A DNA stretch of 64,000 nucleotides from Anadara kagoshimensis (lineage: Eukaryota > Mollusca > Bivalvia > Arcoida > Arcidae): the NCBI GenBank assembly GCA_021292105.1, contig CM037871.1, positions 52,180,700 through 52,244,699 on the forward strand, written 5' to 3'. Numbering within the stretch: position 1 is the stretch's first letter; every line of letters begins with the position of its first letter. Positions 1 to 12,122 of this stretch are shown one piece after another. The notes below the pieces were generated by a model. That model saw only the letters and a list, made by a program, of their open reading frames with translations, was not told the DNA's origin and ran no database searches. Both the position numbers and the translations under genes were made by a program.

Positions 1-557
1 AAACTCCATTCATTGGAATTTGGGTGCGAGATTTTCAACATGCAAAACCGTGGGGAACTCGAGTACAAAGAAGAGAATGTAGCTCTTGGTAGCTCAGTTG
101 ATAAAACATTGTGACGATTCTACATTTCTTCTTCTCTTTCCTCTTACACAAGTGACTTCGGTTTATAATCTACACATCGAGCCTAAATACAAATCACTTT
201 TACTACATTTCCTACATAAACATTTAATTTTTCAGGACAGGTCACCGAAACAATATTTTGTCTAATAGTTTTCTTTTAAAATTGAAAAACAGTAGTAAAA
301 ATATTAAACTTTATTTTTTCAAACCATTCAAAATTAATTATTATAAATACATAAACACATGAAAGCAAAAATAAATATGCACACATACATGTAATTACAT
401 GCATAACAATAGTATCCAAAGACAGCTGATGTATTTTCTTTCTAGCAGACCCATCTTATATTAACGAGAGATCGGTCACTGAAGTAACATCATTATGTAG
501 TATTGTGTTACCATGGTTTTTAAATAAGTTACTGTTACTATGAATGAAGGTGAACAT

Positions 558-600
558 AAGTTGTTAGGCATTCATAAGGGTTCCATGGACTGATGTTCCT
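558..600 (+). repeat. Short dispersed repeat, copy 1
   Basis: The core GGTTCCATGGACTGATG with its left flank AAGTTGTTAGG recurs at 1264-1305 in the same orientation. The two copies differ by a few bases. Family unknown. Confidence 0.5.
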
Positions 601-1263
601 TATGAAGATTCAAATCTTTTTCGTTAAAATGTGCAAAGTCTCTGTGAATCGAATGTCACTATCAAAGCAGGTCAAGGTAAACAATTTTAAAATTTGTAAA
701 CTTGGAAGGCGTTAAGCCAAAGAAAATCACTATGAAGTTTAATAGTTTTGCTGGTTTTAAAGTAGGTAATAGTAGCTGTATACACATATGATTAAAGATG
801 GATACGCAAATAAATTGAAACTGAAGCCATAACACAAACCCGCTACCTCAAGACATAGTATATATATAATATATATTATTTTAAGGTCATTTTAGTAAAA
901 ATCACATTTTCTTTATATATTCATATGATAAGAAATTAGAATTATAGAAGGAAAATCTGAAAATAAAAATACAATATTTGATCCTTTTTTTTGTTCTTTG
1001 ACTTATAGGACTCAAACCAAATAACAAGAAGATAAAAATCACAAACAATAGATCAAGCCAAAACAATGTATCACACACAAAGAAAATGCATCACACAGCT
1101 ATCACAAACACAGCTGTATCAGCATTCAGCAATAGGAACATTTTCTAGTAACAGATTATTTAAGCACCAGAGAAAGAATTGTTTCAATGGCTTTATCTCA
1201 GGACAAATTTATTTTAAAATGTTTATGTATAAAAAGTGACTGTTAACCTGAATAAAAGCCGGA

Positions 1264-1305
1264 TAAGTTGTTAGGTAATTATAGGGGTTCCATGGACTGA
1301 TGCTA
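1264..1305 (+). repeat. Short dispersed repeat, copy 2
   Basis: Second copy of the 558-600 repeat; similarity falls off on both sides, so the unit is short or is the remnant of a longer element. Confidence 0.5.
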
Positions 1306-1484
1306 CATATGGAGCTTCGGGCAAGGCTGTATAAAAGCTGTATTTAACAATCTACCAAACTATCTACCTTGCTATTCTATGCTACTTTATATTTCAATTT
1401 TACCATAATCAAATTTGTCTAGAATTGTCTTTGGAGAACTAAATACTTTATTCTTTGTTTCTTTTTATTTGTCTTCAGTTAAAC

Positions 1485-1765
1485 AAATTAAAACTGTCTC
1501 CTGAAAGCCAAATACCCCTGCCCCAAAGTAATATTTTATTTTGTGATCCTGACTTTTGCCCGACACAATTAAATTTGGTATCCACACATAGTTTCATGTT
1601 GGTATATATTTGTGCAAAGTTTGGTCAATATCCGTCCATATAGGGGAAAGTTATGGAGCAGAAGCAATTTTACACTGTAATACAGACAGATGGAGGATGG
1701 ACTGACAGACAGACAAAGTGATTCCTATGGACCTACCTTAAAGCTAGTTTACGGGGGTAATTATA
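1485..1765 (+). repeat. Dispersed repeat with GACAGACAGAC box, copy 1
   Basis: The stretch starts near AACTGTCTCCTGAAAGCC and ends with GACAGACAGAC, GTGATTCCTATGGACC and CTAGTTTACGGGGGTA. The same ordered blocks recur at 19255-19520, and the last blocks at 54570-54735, so it is an interspersed repeat. I see no terminal repeats or coding potential and do not assign a superfamily. Confidence 0.6.
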
Positions 1766-2515
1766 TCTTTCAAAATACCACCAGTTTTTATTTAATTTCA
1801 ATTTTTACATTTACACAGTTAGTCAAGTAGAAGTTGTTGAGGGTAGTTGTTCAAGCGCATATGATGGAATGCTGACCGAGTTTGCATGTTGTAGTCCTTA
1901 TGTAAAGCTAATAGCAGGTGGTCTTTACCAATTATACAATCTCAACTGAATAAAAAATAAATTAATGGAATATTTATAATATTAAACTGGATATTTGATA
2001 AGACAAACTTAATGTTCAAAACAAAAATTGCCTGGAATTTTATATTTTGTTTCCAGATCTAAATATGTATGTACCCATTACCAATATATGGAGTCAGAGA
2101 GTGCATGGATGTCTCCATTTGTTACATAAAATGGTCAATTGTCTTGTCCATCTAATATAGTTTCAAATTATGTCAGTTGTTCGTATAAAGTCTAAATTAG
2201 GTAAGTCGACAAACACCCAATTAATCTTTAAAATCATTGTGAAGTGATGGTTACTAATACAAATGAACGGCTACTAGGTTTCCACAAATTTAAAATGATC
2301 AGCAGCCAAATTTTCTATCTTTATGAAAATAAAGTCCTTTTACAGGTTTTTATAACAAAATTGCAACATTGAAATTTAAAACAATTAGTAGCCAATAGGC
2401 AATTCTGGTTACCAAGAATGGAAACACAGCCTCCAGTAAAGTCAACTATTAATTCTTTCTAAAGACATAACAGAATACCTTAAAACATAAACATATAAAA
2501 ACTTAACATATAAAT

Positions 2516-3504
2516 TAGTCCGTGGGCTAAGTGGACCCACTGTGCACCCCCCCCAGGATCCTCCGACACCACTTTTTTCTGGTACCTTAGGGTGTCTAGT
2601 AATGGAATCGGGATGTTTCCCAGAAATAAGTTGGGATGCTCTTCATGAAAAACTTCAATATTTAAGAGTACCTGAAAGTTTTCAGTAAATTTCTCTATTA
2701 GGGGTAGGGGAACGTTTTTATCTTTGTTTTCAATATTATTATGCAGATACAGATCATATTTGGTACCATTGTATAGGGAACATGTTCAGCTTTTATAAAA
2801 TACAAAGTTTGTTGATGTAGCTGCTTCTATGTCGTCACCATGACGTCATAAACACAAGTTTTGAGGAAAAACGCTATAAAATCGTGTCAATTTATCCTTT
2901 ATAAAATTATTTCTGTACAGCATAATAAAACACATTAAGACAAAGTATGTTTTCCATTTACTTAATGAATTGTAGTTATAAATGATCATATATTCTCATC
3001 TGCGATAAAAGACACCACTCTATTAGAAAAAATATATTAAAGATAGCCATTTTTAAAAAAATGATCGAAACGGGGTAGGGGAACGTTTTTATCTTTGTTG
3101 TCGATGATATTATGTAGATATAGATCATATTTGGTATCATTGTAAAGGGAACAGCTTCAGCTTTTATAAAGTACAAACTTGATTGGTGTAGCTATTACTG
3201 TGACGTTTCTATGACGTCATAAACTCAATTTTTGAAGAAAAATGCTATAGAATCATTTGAAATTATACTATATGAATTTATTTCTGTACCACCCAATAAA
3301 ACACATTGAGACACTGTATGCTTTTCATTTACTTCATAAATTGGTGTTATAGATGATCATAATTCTCATTTTAAAGAAAAGACGCCACTCTGTTATGAAA
3401 AATATATTGATTTAAAGATACCCTTTTATTTAAAGTTGATCGAATCTTAAGATTAATAGTTTTCACGATTAAAGTGACCCAGTATGTTTCTTTGTATAAA
3501 TAAT

Positions 3505-3548
<44 letters not shown>

Positions 3549-4030
3549 TATCATCATCAACATCATCATTATTATCATCAATTTTTCATACATTCATAAC
3601 TATACAAATTTATAAAAATGTCCAACATCATCACCCATTATTCTATAGCTAACAAAAAGCTTAATTAATAATCTTAGTTTGAGAATGACTTTTAGTTCAA
3701 AGTATTACCAATGGTGATTTAGTAGGTGTTTTAATGGTAGTCATATGCCACAGGATTGTTATATGCAGCTAGAGCAGTGGAAACCTAAAATGCGATTTCT
3801 GCCGTTGACTAGTTGTAGCGAATAGGAAACATCAAGAATAAATCTTTTACTTTTCTGCCAACTGTATATCCTACTAACCCAGGGTGAATTTGTGCTAGAT
3901 TTCGGAGCAGCTACAGTGCCAGAGATGCAGTTCCATCATTTTTCAAACAGTTATAAACAGAATCATAGAAATTTTCTAAAGATATTATTTATTATCTTTA
4001 TGCTTTATCACTACAATAAGGTACATTATT
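2516..4030 (+). repeat. Left arm of element A
   Basis: Inverted partner of 5850-7396. It contains an (ATC)n run at about 3504-3580 that is mirrored by (GAT)n in the right arm. The short reading frame shared by both arms (66 codons) is explained by arm identity and is not taken as a gene. Confidence 0.85.
3504..3580 (+). repeat. (ATC)n microsatellite
   Basis: An ATC run with a few substitutions inside the left arm of element A; the right arm has the complementary GAT run at about 6333-6405, of different length and interruption. Confidence 0.9.
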
Positions 4031-4210
4031 GCGACACAAAGATTGCCATAAAGTAACATCGGTATCACCAGAAAAATTATTGACCATATAACTATAGAAC
4101 AAATTAGTAGGAGGAGTCTATTCATTGTCAGGGCAATGCATGGAGCTGATGTCATCTCGAACCACCAATTTATCATGACAAAGATAAAAATAAAAGCAGC
4201 CAAACAAATC
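3985..4210 (-). pseudogene. Hydrophobic exon-like remnant in the core of element A
   Basis: On the minus strand a pyrimidine tract and CAG acceptor are followed at once by an open frame of about 74 codons ending in a stop. It reads ICLAAFIFIFVMINWW, then a cluster of small residues, then a long hydrophobic stretch (LLLLICSIVIWSIIFLVIP) and a basic end (VVIKHKDNK). It looks like a piece of a multi-pass membrane protein, perhaps captured by the element. No family recognised, no partner exon seen, and a chance frame in AT-rich DNA cannot be excluded. Confidence 0.3.
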
Positions 4211-4279
4211 CTGAAAAAAAACAGAACATGAGTTTAATGTTAGAAAATTGAAACAACTGGAAAAGAAAGAAGAATTAAG

Positions 4280-5720
4280 ATTAGTCTGAAGAACAGGTTT
4301 TATGCTTTAACAGCTAAAGGTGATAATAATGAGAGCTGGGATGTCATAAAAAGTGCAAACCGGTATATCGACACAGAGAATATGGTTGTCAGAGGAAACA
4401 CGGGGCAAAATATCCCAAGGAAATACAAGAGAAAATAACAAATAACAGAACCAGATTAGCAAAATATTAGTATGAAGGGAGTATGAGGAGGCAAAGGCAG
4501 AAATATAAAGGAACACAAACAAGTGATGAACGAAAATATATGGAAGATGGAAAATATTGTAACCGCACAAGAAATAGTAGCTAATGAAACTTAGAAAATC
4601 TATACCTAAAAACAAAGAAACACACAGGTAAACCAGCAAACACAGACAGACCGGTGTAAGGAAAGGATGAAAAAAAGATCACAACAGAGGAAGGATGGGC
4701 TGAACATTTTAACTATATACCAAAAGACCACCTCCATAAGAAATATTGGACATAACACCACATACCTTTGATAATAAAATAAGGAAGAGTTGCCAACAAA
4801 AAAGAAATAAAAAAGTATAAATCAACATGAAAAAGGAAAAGCTATAGGACCTAAATAAATATCTAAATTACTGTGCATCATCTGGAAAAGAGAAATTATA
4901 TTCCAATGGGAGATGGACAATCTCATTAAACTACTCAAGAGGGTAGAAAATGGAGATGTAAGAACTGGAGAGGCACCATACTACCCAATGTAGCTGAGAA
5001 AATACTGTCAAAGATCATCCTTCATAGACTAAAAGATGGAATAGAAGAGGTACTAGGTGCTCTGAACAAAAGAAGCTGGTTTTAGGAAAAAAATCTTACA
5101 CAGACCAAATTGCCATGCCAAGGTATAGAACAGTCAGTAGAATGACACTATGCATTATACCTTTATAAATACTAAGTGTACATTTGTTAAGGTCTTAAAA
5201 GAGAAAACTATCCCCAAGCATTGCATGTGAATACAGGAGTATGTCAAAGCTGTATGCAAACACAAATCACCTTTAATTGCAATAAATGGAATACAATGAA
5301 CACTAACACCCGAGATGGAATATATGGGCTTCGCTGATATACGCTATTGACCCTCACATTAAATCAAATGTAGATAAAGACCACTCTACTAAACGAAACA
5401 GTTTTAAAAACTGGACTGAAGATCAACTCAAACGAAACAAATGTTGAACAACAATACAACAAAAGGTATAAATAAGATAGTTATAAATTGAAGAGGCAAT
5501 TGAGCTCTGTTACTTGGGGAGCATGATTGTTGCTGAAGAAGAAACAGAACGGGGCATCAAGAACAGAATAAAAATATCCAGAAAAGCATTCAAAATTATA
5601 AAGAAACATATGGAAAGCTAGTCTGCCACTAAGAACAAAAATCCAATATCCAACTCAAATATAAAATTGTCCCTCTTATATGGTGTAGAAACGGTACCGG
5701 TGGAACTGAATTAGACATAC
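4280..5720 (+). mobile_element. Decayed RTE/CR1-like LINE remnant
   Basis: Several frames give recognisable parts of a non-LTR reverse transcriptase in the right order. Near 5095 is SYTDQIAMPRYRTV, matching the conserved 'SCTDQI..LR' stretch after the fingers. Near 5312 a GFAD stretch stands where the 'FADDI' active-site block should be. At 5502-5603 is CYLGSMIVAEEETERGIKNR, the block downstream of the polymerase core, followed by LPLRTKI. The frame is broken many times by shifts and stops, so this is an old copy. It lies wholly in the core of element A. Confidence 0.75.
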
Positions 5721-5849
5721 GCTCAGAAAACCACCAAAGGGCAAGTGTTAGAGTAGAAGGCCAAAGCTTTTAGTGAGAAATAAAAGAGACAGAACAGAAT
5801 CGCTTCAATTGAAAAATACTCTGATGGCCATATATTGTTTAAGGAACTA

Positions 5850-6332
5850 TTTCTTTATAATGCATTGTACTGATAAAGCATATGTTATAAGGATAATGGA
5901 TGATAATGTTAAAAAATTCTATGATTTTGCTTATGAATGTTTGAAAACATGACGGAACTGCATCTCTGGGACTGTAGCTGCTGGAAAACCTCCCACAAAT
6001 CCACCTGTACAGTTTCTAAATGTTGGTTAGAGGAGGCACTGCAAGAGTCTTGATAGTGAGGCAAAAGAAATATTCTATATGTTTCATTTTCGCTACAACT
6101 AGTCTACGGCAGAAACCACACGTATGTTAGGTTTCCACTTCTCTAGATGCAAATAACAACCATGTGGCATATCTCCACCATTAAAACAACTGCTAAATCA
6201 CTATGGCAATGACAAGAACTAAAGTCATTCTCAAACTAAGATTATTAATTAAGCTTTTTGTTAGCTATAGAATAATGGGTGATGATGTTGGGCATTTTTG
6301 TAAATTTGTATTGTCATGAATGTATAAAAAAT

Positions 6333-6367
<35 letters not shown>

Positions 6368-7396
6368 CCATCATGATGATAATGATGATGATGATATTAT
6401 TATTATTTATACAAAGAAACATACTGGGTCACTTTAATCGTGAAAACTATTAATCTTAAGATTCGATCAACTTTAAATAAAAGGGTATCTTTAAATCAAT
6501 ATATTTTTCATAACAGAGTGGCGTCTTTTCTTTAAAATGAGAATTATGATCATCTATAACACCAATTTATGAAGTAAATGAAAAGCATACAGTGTCTCAA
6601 TGTGTTTTATTGGGTGGTACAGAAATAAATTCATATAGTATAATTTCAAATGATTCTATAGCGTTTTTCTTCAAAAATTGAGTTTATGACGTCATAGAAA
6701 CGTCACAGTAATAGCTACACCAATCAAGTTTGTACTTTATAAAAGCTGAAGCTGTTCCCTTTACAATGATACCAAATATGATCTATATCTACATAATATC
6801 ATCGACAACAAAGATAAAAACGTTCCCCTACCCCGTTTCGATCATTTTTTTAAAAATGGCTATCTTTAATATATTTTTTCTAATAGAGTGGTGTCTTTTA
6901 TCGAAGATGAGAATATATGATCATTTATAACTACAATTCATTAAGTAAATGGAAAACATACTTTGTCTTAATGTGTTTTATTATGCTGTACAGAAATAAT
7001 TTTATAAAGGATAAATTGACACGATTTTATAGCGTTTTTCCTTAAAACTTGTGTTTATGACGTCATGGTGACGACATAGAAGCAGCTACATCAACCAACT
7101 TTGTATTTTATAAAAGCTGAACATGTTCCCTTTACAATGGTACCAAATATGATCTGTATCTGCATAATAATATTGAAAACAAAGATAAAAACGTTCCCCT
7201 ACCCCTAATAGAGAAATTTACTGAAAACTTTCAGGTACTCTTAAATATTGAAGTTTTTCATGAAGAGCATCCCAACTTATTTCTGGGAAACATCCCGATT
7301 CCATTACTAGACACCCTAAGGTACCAGAAAAAAGTGGTGTCGGAGGATCCTTGGGGGGGGGGGGGTGCACGGTGGGTCCACCTAGCCCACGGACTA
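5850..7396 (-). repeat. Right arm of element A
   Basis: Inverted copy of 2516-4030. The most obvious difference in the outer part is the length of the C/G run next to the terminus (near 2551 and 7358). Confidence 0.85.
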
Positions 7397-7399
7397 AAT

Positions 7400-7859
7400 A
7401 TAGAAACTTAATAAATTTACACCATTCACAAATTAAGGCACTTTAATTCATGATAAAATCGAGTTAGATATTTAAAAAAAATCAAAAATACTTTACTATG
7501 CTAAAAATGATAAAAAATAAATTTAACTTCTGATAAAATAATTTCATCGAGTTAGATAATAAAAAAATAAATCAATAATGATATCTACACTAAAAAATGA
7601 TAAAATAAATCAATTTGTTATTATCAATTACTTAGTTACTTTATATATTATAAAATAATATGTGGAAAATAAATTTGTTAAGAACATTTTTCATTTACAC
7701 ACTGTTATAATGGCACAGGTTTTATGATTTCATTAACAAAATGTAATACCCTTAATACAATTCCTACCATCAAGAATGTTTATGTTCATTTATCTCCCTT
7801 TATTCAAGCTCGTTTATATCCCTTTGTTCACACATGTATCTCCCTTTGTTAGTACTCGA
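7400..7859. other. AT-rich 3' flank of the C19orf12-like gene
   Basis: Very AT-rich with no repeat structure that I recognise. It would contain the 3' untranslated region and poly(A) site of the minus-strand gene ending at 7860; several AATAAA-like hexamers occur on the minus strand and none can be preferred. Confidence 0.4.
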
Positions 7860-10556
7860 TTATCCCCATTTGACATCATTCACAAAGTTCTGTATCAGAT
7901 TGAGCAGCATTTCCCGTTCTTCCGGTCCACCTATAAACTGTGTTAATGCCTCTTTACCAGAGGCTCCCACTAATTGTTGTACTTCTTCTACAAGCCTCTT
8001 CTTATCTGCACCTGACATTTCTTTTAAAACTTGTATTGTAGCTTCGTATGGGTCAGACTGACAGTAGCCAATTACTGCGCCTACAAGGTACAATACAAAA
8101 TATTAAGGACTTCTATAGTAGCACAATTGTTAGAGTATTCTGGTACTAACTCTGTTTAATGTGGAAGGTTGGAGTCCAAGTTCCAACTAAATCTGACCAA
8201 ATCTTGTAATAAGAGTAACTGTACTTTCACAAAGCAATCTGCATTTAGACATGAAATTGAAAGTTGTGAACCTTTGGAAGATACTTTAAAAACTTATCCC
8301 TCCCGTCACAACAGAAATGACAAGCTAAAGAACAATTTCTATATTCTGTCTTTAGTGCACTGGAAAGGTAAAAATCTGTGCCTGTTCACCTTTAGCTGGT
8401 GACATCCTGATGCAAGTGTTATATCCTTGACTTGGAGGTAAAACGTACCCCATTAAGTCAATTAATCAATAAAATACAAAATAAATCTTAATACAACATG
8501 TTAAAATAAAAATGTTACAACTTAAAATAAATCTCATAGTTCATTTTGTTATAATCAATAATACATGTGTAGTAGTTTTTCAAAACAGATTATGAAATTT
8601 CAAAGGTTAGCTCTATTTCTCTAGATCTTATATTAGTTTATGATCTCTTTACTCAAAGAATTCTACATAAGGATGCACAAAAAGAATGGGCTAAATTGTC
8701 CAGATTGAGATGGAAGTTTGGGCTTTGTTTCTTTACTAGTGTACGTTTTTGACTCAAATATTTGTGATAAATATGATGTCTTTACTACCAAGCGGGCGCC
8801 ATTGACGTTGGTCAGGGGAAGTAAGTCTCATAATGACTAGATATGGAACAGACCTGCCTGATGTGGATTATATTAGGTCACCACGTGACCGGCATTGTCG
8901 ATTGACATTCACAGAAACTAGTGAGAGGTAGGATATAAATGTATACCTATATCAAACTGAGTGTCAAGACCAATACATGTATACATAGGCACAATGTGAT
9001 CTAGAAAAACAGATAGAGGCCTAAACTTGAACCTAGGATCCTAAATCTTACAGAGACAGGGGTACTCAGATATCAACACCATGTACAATGCATGGGAGTC
9101 CAGTCAAATAAATTCATAAAATAAACAGTTTTAGATTAAAGATGTGTAAACTAGATATTACCAACTATAGTGCCAACAAGAGCCCCTGAAGGGCCCCCTA
9201 CAACACCCCCAACACTTGCTCCTCCTGCTGCCCAGGCCATTTGCTTGAACACACCTAAATAAAAATACATTAAATGAATATACACATGTATTAATGGGAA
9301 ACCATCTGATATAAAATAAATAATGAAATATTAGACCTTTCTGGAGTCAAGATTCTTTCACTTATATCAAGGTGGTCAGTTTAGAGATGGTGAAGAAAAC
9401 TGGAGTCACCAAGGAAAACCACCTATCTTCAACAAGCGAACTGACAAACATCTCAAAATAAGATCTGTCCTGAGTGGGATTCGAACGTACATTTGTAGGT
9501 TGTGAAAGGTAATGTTATCAGTAAGTGCACACTTTAGTCAATTTGGTCACTGCGCCCCCTACACCTTTTTGAAAAACAGATGTCTGTGCCCGTCATAATC
9601 GCCATTTTACTTGACCTGTCATGTGACAATAAATAAAAACACTGAATCAGAAATAAGAAGCCACATTTAGTATTTGTTGTGTAAATATGTTGGAACATAA
9701 TAATGTAGTTTTTTGGCAACAAAAAATATAAATACCATTGACAAATTATAATAATAATAATTACGGGTATAGTGATAAAATTTATTGCTCAAACAGAAAA
9801 ACACAATGACATGTAGTTGAATTATAATAACTGGATATGGGATGAACAAAATTAACAAAATACAATTGCTTAGCAATTAAATGTCTATGAATACTGAAAA
9901 GAGGAGAGGAAAACCCTATGCCCGCAATTTGAATTATCTCCCTTTGACTATATATACCGGGTATACTGTTGTTGTATCATTCAAATTTGTAATGTATATT
10001 AAAGTAGGGCTGTCATTGATAGATTGATATATCATCGATAAAAGCCATTGATACTATATATCGATACATTTTTTGAGTATCGGTATCAACGAAAAAGGCT
10101 GCCAGTTCATGACCAAGGTTGGAGAAGTCAATGACACATAGATTAAACTGGTTTTAAATATATTATAATTACAATCCATCATTTTAAGGTATCTCAAAAC
10201 CAACTGACATACAAAACAGAGTGCATATAATATTAGAAATATTTAAGATGACACCAGGCATGTCAAATATTGGTGAAAAATAATTTGTCTATGAAAGATT
10301 CAACAAAAATAAACTATTTTAATCATGTTTCTGATATTTTGATATATCGATTTATCGATATATTTTTCAGTCGATATATCGATACTTAAATTCCTATCAA
10401 TGACAGCTCTATATTATAAATAATTTTCTATTACTCTTAAAGTTTTAATTCATGGTCCTTACCTCTTGCACTGTTCTTGAGGTCATCATTTGTTTCTAGT
10501 AGTTTTATTAAATGGTTATAATATGGTACAAAGGCCATACCAACAAAATCAGCCAT
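7860..10556 (-). CDS. C19orf12 homologue, three coding exons
   Basis: Exons: 10463-10556 (ATG at 10556), 9162-9254 and 7860-8080 (stop TAA at 7860). All junctions are GT-AG (donors GTAAGG and GTAATA; acceptors TTTAG and TTGTAG) and the phases fit, giving 135 residues. Exon 2 and the start of exon 3 form a glycine-zipper hydrophobic hairpin (AAGGASVGGVVGGPSGALVG, then TIVGAVIGY), the hallmark of C19orf12. The C-terminal part (LKEMSGADKKRLVEEVQQLV and EEREMLLNLIQNFVNDV) matches the helical 'L.ELPPAEQQRLF' and 'QQQLLAMLVNYV' parts of the human protein. The human protein is a small membrane-associated protein of mitochondria, ER and contact sites linked to lipid metabolism and, when mutated, to a neurodegeneration with brain iron accumulation (NBIA4). 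Length agrees with the family (about 140). The introns carry a SINE and a MITE. An extra 5' untranslated exon is possible upstream. Confidence 0.88.
9370..9565 (-). mobile_element. tRNA-derived SINE in intron 2 of the C19orf12-like gene
   Basis: Read on the minus strand it begins with a tRNA-like head (GGGGGCGCAGTGACCAAATT), followed by a B-box-like GTTCGAATCCCACTC, then a body with GGTGGTTTTCCTTGGTGACT. A related body lies at 18420-18545. The A box is poorly kept. Confidence 0.6.
10005..10411. mobile_element. hAT-like MITE in intron 1 of the C19orf12-like gene
   Basis: The termini are TAGGGCTGTCATTGATAG and the inverted CTATCAATGACAGCTCTA, 407 bp apart. The flanks TATTAAAG (9997-10004) and TATTATAA (10412-10419) fit a partly decayed 8-bp target duplication. 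Termini of the TAGGG type with 8-bp duplications suggest the hAT superfamily. Both ends are rich in ATCGATA/TATCGAT steps. No coding capacity. Confidence 0.65.
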
Positions 10557-11061
10557 AGTGATGATGAACACCTCCAATCAAACACAACTCAGTGTCAGAG
10601 TCCTTCTATTGCCTTTTTGTTTCCACTTCTTTGTCTTGGTGTCTTCTATAATCAATACAACATGACTTCTAAGATTTAAGCTCTTGCGAGTTATTTTTCT
10701 GGTGAATAAAAATTTGAACCTGTAAATTTAAATAAATTATTAATTAAATAACATAAAATAGTGACTGATGAGGGTATCAGGTCAATTCGACACGCAGTAA
10801 ATTCGCCCCCACATTTATCAAATTTGCACCCGTTCAAAATCCTCCCAACACCCACATGACTATGGGGATCAGATTTGGTAAAATTAAAACAAAAAGAAAG
10901 AAAAACAGCCAAAGTTATGCTCTGTTTGTATTACCATTATTGTAATTGCCATGTGCTACTTTTGAATGATTATTTATAAAAATTCAGAAGCAGCACATGA
11001 CATAACAAAACATCACAATGAATCTGGTCCTTGTGTACATCAGGGATGAAGATTAGCAGGG
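10557..11061. other. Upstream region of the C19orf12-like gene
   Basis: Presumed 5' untranslated region and promoter, on the minus strand. I see no clear TATA box or 5' exon. It ends at an assembly gap, so an upstream exon may be missing. Confidence 0.4.
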
Positions 11062-12061
11062 NNNNNNNNNNNNNNNNNNNNNNNNNNNNNNNNNNNNNNN
11101 NNNNNNNNNNNNNNNNNNNNNNNNNNNNNNNNNNNNNNNNNNNNNNNNNNNNNNNNNNNNNNNNNNNNNNNNNNNNNNNNNNNNNNNNNNNNNNNNNNNN
11201 NNNNNNNNNNNNNNNNNNNNNNNNNNNNNNNNNNNNNNNNNNNNNNNNNNNNNNNNNNNNNNNNNNNNNNNNNNNNNNNNNNNNNNNNNNNNNNNNNNNN
11301 NNNNNNNNNNNNNNNNNNNNNNNNNNNNNNNNNNNNNNNNNNNNNNNNNNNNNNNNNNNNNNNNNNNNNNNNNNNNNNNNNNNNNNNNNNNNNNNNNNNN
11401 NNNNNNNNNNNNNNNNNNNNNNNNNNNNNNNNNNNNNNNNNNNNNNNNNNNNNNNNNNNNNNNNNNNNNNNNNNNNNNNNNNNNNNNNNNNNNNNNNNNN
11501 NNNNNNNNNNNNNNNNNNNNNNNNNNNNNNNNNNNNNNNNNNNNNNNNNNNNNNNNNNNNNNNNNNNNNNNNNNNNNNNNNNNNNNNNNNNNNNNNNNNN
11601 NNNNNNNNNNNNNNNNNNNNNNNNNNNNNNNNNNNNNNNNNNNNNNNNNNNNNNNNNNNNNNNNNNNNNNNNNNNNNNNNNNNNNNNNNNNNNNNNNNNN
11701 NNNNNNNNNNNNNNNNNNNNNNNNNNNNNNNNNNNNNNNNNNNNNNNNNNNNNNNNNNNNNNNNNNNNNNNNNNNNNNNNNNNNNNNNNNNNNNNNNNNN
11801 NNNNNNNNNNNNNNNNNNNNNNNNNNNNNNNNNNNNNNNNNNNNNNNNNNNNNNNNNNNNNNNNNNNNNNNNNNNNNNNNNNNNNNNNNNNNNNNNNNNN
11901 NNNNNNNNNNNNNNNNNNNNNNNNNNNNNNNNNNNNNNNNNNNNNNNNNNNNNNNNNNNNNNNNNNNNNNNNNNNNNNNNNNNNNNNNNNNNNNNNNNNN
12001 NNNNNNNNNNNNNNNNNNNNNNNNNNNNNNNNNNNNNNNNNNNNNNNNNNNNNNNNNNNNN
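11062..12061. other. Assembly gap (1000 N)
   Basis: Exactly 1000 N, the usual placeholder for a gap of unknown size. The open frames that appear to cross it are artefacts. Confidence 0.99.
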
Positions 12062-12122
12062 TAGTCAAAGGAACCATTGCAGGAGCTTTATTAGGTTTTA
12101 ACATGGTTGTTTAACTTAATGT

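Larger units (their letters stand above)
1..2512. other. AT-rich non-coding flank
   Basis: I see no convincing exon here. The only open frames are short and AT-biased. The stretch holds two copies of a roughly 42-bp repeat and one copy of a dispersed repeat (listed separately). It ends at the 3-bp target duplication of element A. Confidence 0.6.
2516..7396. mobile_element. Long-inverted-repeat element A (non-autonomous, about 4.9 kb)
   Basis: The ends are TAGTCCGTGGGCTA and its complement TAGCCCACGGACTA, flanked on both sides by AAT (2513-2515 and 7397-7399). Arms of about 1.5 kb (2516-4030 and 5850-7396) are inverted copies; the outer kilobase is nearly identical, the inner part more diverged and with indels. 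Each arm has two subrepeats of 371 bp carrying one GGGGTAGGGG box (2701, 3072 and, inverted, 6825, 7196) and one TGACGTCA palindrome (2841, 3212, 6687, 7058). The core holds a decayed LINE and a hydrophobic exon-like piece, and no transposase. The terminus and target duplication match element B at 21223-26218, so both belong to one family. A 3-bp duplication is used by several superfamilies and I do not choose one. Confidence 0.85.

Noticed and set aside
4307-4639. Minus-strand 110-codon frame with hydrophobic translation
   Set aside because: It is antisense to the decayed LINE and has no support of its own.
2976-6930. Identical 66-codon frames in the two arms of element A
   Set aside because: They are the same arm sequence in inverted orientation and show no coding bias or homology; the match is explained by the repeat. 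The 67-codon pair in element B is the same case.
11031-12104. Long open frames on both strands across the gap
   Set aside because: They consist of N and are artefacts of an undetermined sequence.
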